Below, piece after piece: positions 4,530-5,901 of a DNA stretch of 5,901 nt. The translations under genes were made by a program, and so were the position numbers. Each line of letters opens with the position of its first letter. Within the stretch, counting starts at the first letter, position 1. The notes below the pieces were generated by a model, which ran no database searches, was not told the origin of the DNA, and saw only the letters and a program-made list of their open reading frames with translations. The stretch comes from Gammaproteobacteria bacterium (GTDB taxonomy: Bacteria; Pseudomonadota; Gammaproteobacteria; Pseudomonadales; Pseudohongiellaceae), in the NCBI GenBank assembly GCA_003556835.1, contig PWQG01000473.1, forward strand, positions 1-5,901, in the 5' to 3' direction.

Positions 4530-5750
4530 ATGAGCTATCAATATCATGAGGGTGGGCGTGTTCCCATCAAGACCTGGACACAAGGTGTGCAAGTGGAAGA
4601 GCAGGCGCTTCAGCAATTGCGCAATATCAGCCAGTTGCCGTTCATTCATCGCCATGTGGCCGCCATGCCGGATGTGCACTGGGGGATGGGCGCGACCGTG
4701 GGGTCGGTTATTGCGACGCGGGGCGCCATTGTGCCGGCCGCCGTGGGGGTGGATATCGGTTGTGGAATGATGGCGGTGCAGACGACGCTGCAGGCACATC
4801 AATTGCCCGACTCTCTGGGGCGTGTGCGTTCTGCGATCGAGGCCGCGGTTCCGCATGGCCGCACTGACCACGGACGAAAGAATGACAAGGGTTCCTGGGG
4901 CGACAATCTGCCGGAGGCGCATGCTCAGCGCTGGCGGCGTCTGCAGGAACGCCATGAGGCAATCGTCGAGAAGCATCCCGGCGCCGCGTCGTTCAATCGT
5001 GAAAATCACATCGGCACGCTGGGAACTGGCAACCATTTCATCGAAGTGTGTCTGGACGAACAGGATTTCGTCTGGTTGATGCTCCATTCCGGCTCGCGTG
5101 GGCCGGGCAACCGGATCGGGACCTACTTTATCGAGCTGGCCAAGCGTGAAATGGAACGCTATTTCATCAATGAATTCCTGCCCGATCGGGATCTGGCATA
5201 TTTCGTTGAGCAAACGGAGCACTTTGACGATTACATCGAAGCAGTCGGGTGGGCGCAGGATTATGCCATCGAGAACCGACAGGCCATGATGGAGGCTACC
5301 GTCGAGGCGATCCGGCCCCTTTTGGCGGATTTCGAGCTCAGCGACATCGCCGTCAACTGTCATCACAATTATGTGGAGAAGGAAAATCATTTCGATGCCA
5401 ATGTCTGGGTCACCCGCAAGGGTGCTGTTCGGGCGCGCACGGGCGATCTGGGCATCATTCCGGGCAGCATGGGAACCGGAAGTTTCATCGTCCGGGGCAA
5501 GGGCAACAAGGAATCATTCTGCAGCTGCTCCCACGGTGCCGGGCGAGCCATGTCGAGGAACCAGGCAAGGAAGTCCATAACCCTCCAGCAGCATGCCGAG
5601 GCGATGACCGGCATCGAGGCGCGCCTGGATGCCGAAGTGCTGGACGAATCGCCGGCTGCCTACAAGGATATTTCCGCAGTCATGGCCGCCCAGGACGATC
5701 TGATCGAAGTGGTTCATCGTCTTCGTCAGATCGTCAATGTCAAGGGCTAG
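4530..5750 (+). CDS. rtcB: RtcB RNA ligase (3'-phosphate/5'-hydroxyl joining), E. coli type
   Basis: This is a 406-residue enzyme, against 408 in E. coli RtcB, with the family's motifs in order: MPDVHWGMG at 46-54, VGVDIGCGM at 72-80 with metal ligands Asp75 and Cys78, VPHGRT at 107-112, LGTGNHFIE at 164-172 with His169, MLHSGSRG at 184-191 with His186, NCHHNYV at 276-282 with His278/His279, PGSMGTGSFIVRG at 311-323, and CSCSHGAGR at 331-339. His335 is the guanylylated residue. RtcB joins 2',3'-cyclic phosphate or 3'-phosphate RNA ends to 5'-OH ends using GTP and Mn2+, repairing cut tRNAs and other RNAs. All key residues are intact. No archease, RtcA or RtcR gene is in the window, and E. coli RtcB does not need archease. 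It lies 103 bases after the HD gene on the same strand, with no terminator between, so it is probably co-transcribed. Confidence 0.97.
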   Translation: MSYQYHEGGRVPIKTWTQGVQVEEQALQQLRNISQLPFIHRHVAAMPDVHWGMGATVGSVIATRGAIVPAAVGVDIGCGMMAVQTTLQAHQLPDSLGRVRSAIEAAVPHGRTDHGRKNDKGSWGDNLPEAHAQRWRRLQERHEAIVEKHPGAASFNRENHIGTLGTGNHFIEVCLDEQDFVWLMLHSGSRGPGNRIGTYFIELAKREMERYFINEFLPDRDLAYFVEQTEHFDDYIEAVGWAQDYAIENRQAMMEATVEAIRPLLADFELSDIAVNCHHNYVEKENHFDANVWVTRKGAVRARTGDLGIIPGSMGTGSFIVRGKGNKESFCSCSHGAGRAMSRNQARKSITLQQHAEAMTGIEARLDAEVLDESPAAYKDISAVMAAQDDLIEVVHRLRQIVNVKG

Positions 5751-5773
5751 TGGGCCACGCGCAGTGTAGTGTT

Positions 5774-5899
5774 GCGGGGTATCGCGAGATACCATTGTCC
5801 GCTGAAAGGAGCCCTGGCTGGTAGAGGGCTGCCCGGTCACTCTTTGCTGAGTGCCAAATCAAAGACGACCACCCATGCCGGAGAACCGTACAGGCTCTC
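5774..5899 (+). other. Hairpin-rich non-coding stretch after rtcB, possible structured RNA
   Basis: Four inverted repeats follow one another in 126 bases. GGTATC/GATACC (5778-5783, 5788-5793) closes a GCGA tetraloop of the GNRA type and can extend to GCGG/CCGC (5774-5777, 5799-5802) with a 5-base bulge. AGCCCT/AGGGCT (5810-5815, 5825-5830) encloses GGCTGGTAG, giving a shape and sequence like a tRNA D-arm. CACTC/GAGTG (5838-5842, 5849-5853) has a 6-base loop. GAGAACC/GGCTCTC (5881-5887, 5893-5899) has one A-C mismatch and a 5-base loop. No T-run follows any of them, so none is a clear intrinsic terminator. No complete tRNA can be folded. It may be a 3' UTR, a small RNA or chance structure. Confidence 0.3.
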
Positions 5900-5901
5900 G
5901 A

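Noticed and set aside
4485..5390. 301-codon minus-strand frame opposite rtcB
   Set aside because: It is antisense to a highly conserved enzyme, and its protein has no recognisable motif.
5802..5870. A true tRNA after rtcB
   Set aside because: Only the D-arm resemblance is present. The anticodon-like loop has 6 bases, no T-arm motif follows, and no acceptor stem closes.
5875..5901. ATG 5875 (MPENRTGSR, open to the window edge) as the start of a next gene
   Set aside because: Only nine codons are visible, there is no convincing ribosome-binding site, and it overlaps the last inverted repeat. It cannot be judged without more sequence.

Overview
The window looks like a piece of a GC-rich proteobacterial chromosome, most likely gammaproteobacterial. 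HipA and RtcB both read as close relatives of the E. coli proteins: the key motifs are in the same order and the lengths are nearly the same. No transposase, integrase, tRNA, rRNA or CRISPR array is visible. Taxonomy below class level cannot be read from the sequence.

Layout. (1) Bases 1-248 hold the 3' end of a formylglycine-generating-enzyme-fold (SUMF1/FGE-sulfatase) protein that lacks the catalytic cysteines in the part seen. (2) Bases 249-2005 hold a complete hipBA toxin-antitoxin module. It has a good sigma70-type promoter (360-388), two exact 10-base direct repeats over the start region, and a 4-base hipB/hipA overlap. (3) Bases 2006-2553 hold one short minus-strand gene for a probable single-pass membrane protein of 55 residues with a clear ribosome-binding site. 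They also hold the upstream region of the next operon, with a 10-bp palindrome and a near-consensus sigma54-type -24/-12 element. (4) Bases 2554-5750 hold three co-directional genes: a PcfJ-like protein, a stand-alone HD hydrolase of the SpoT/MESH1 type with all expected catalytic residues, and an E. coli-type RtcB RNA ligase. (5) Bases 5751-5901 have no supported gene but contain four consecutive inverted repeats. One of them resembles a tRNA D-arm.

How the parts may work together. RtcB joins 2',3'-cyclic-phosphate and 5'-OH RNA ends, such as those left by tRNA-cutting nucleases. MESH1/SpoT-type HD enzymes hydrolyse (p)ppGpp or related pyrophosphorylated nucleotides. PcfJ is a conserved family of unknown function. 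Their tight arrangement suggests one transcription unit joining RNA repair to nucleotide-alarmone turnover, with PcfJ as an unexplained partner. The upstream sigma54-like element is of interest because E. coli rtcBA is driven by sigma54 with RtcR. The neighbouring HipA would phosphorylate glutamyl-tRNA synthetase if it acts like the E. coli protein, raising uncharged tRNA and (p)ppGpp. A link between the two modules is only a hypothesis from adjacency. The main candidate for something undescribed is the pcfJ-like/HD/rtcB operon with its possible 3' structured RNA.
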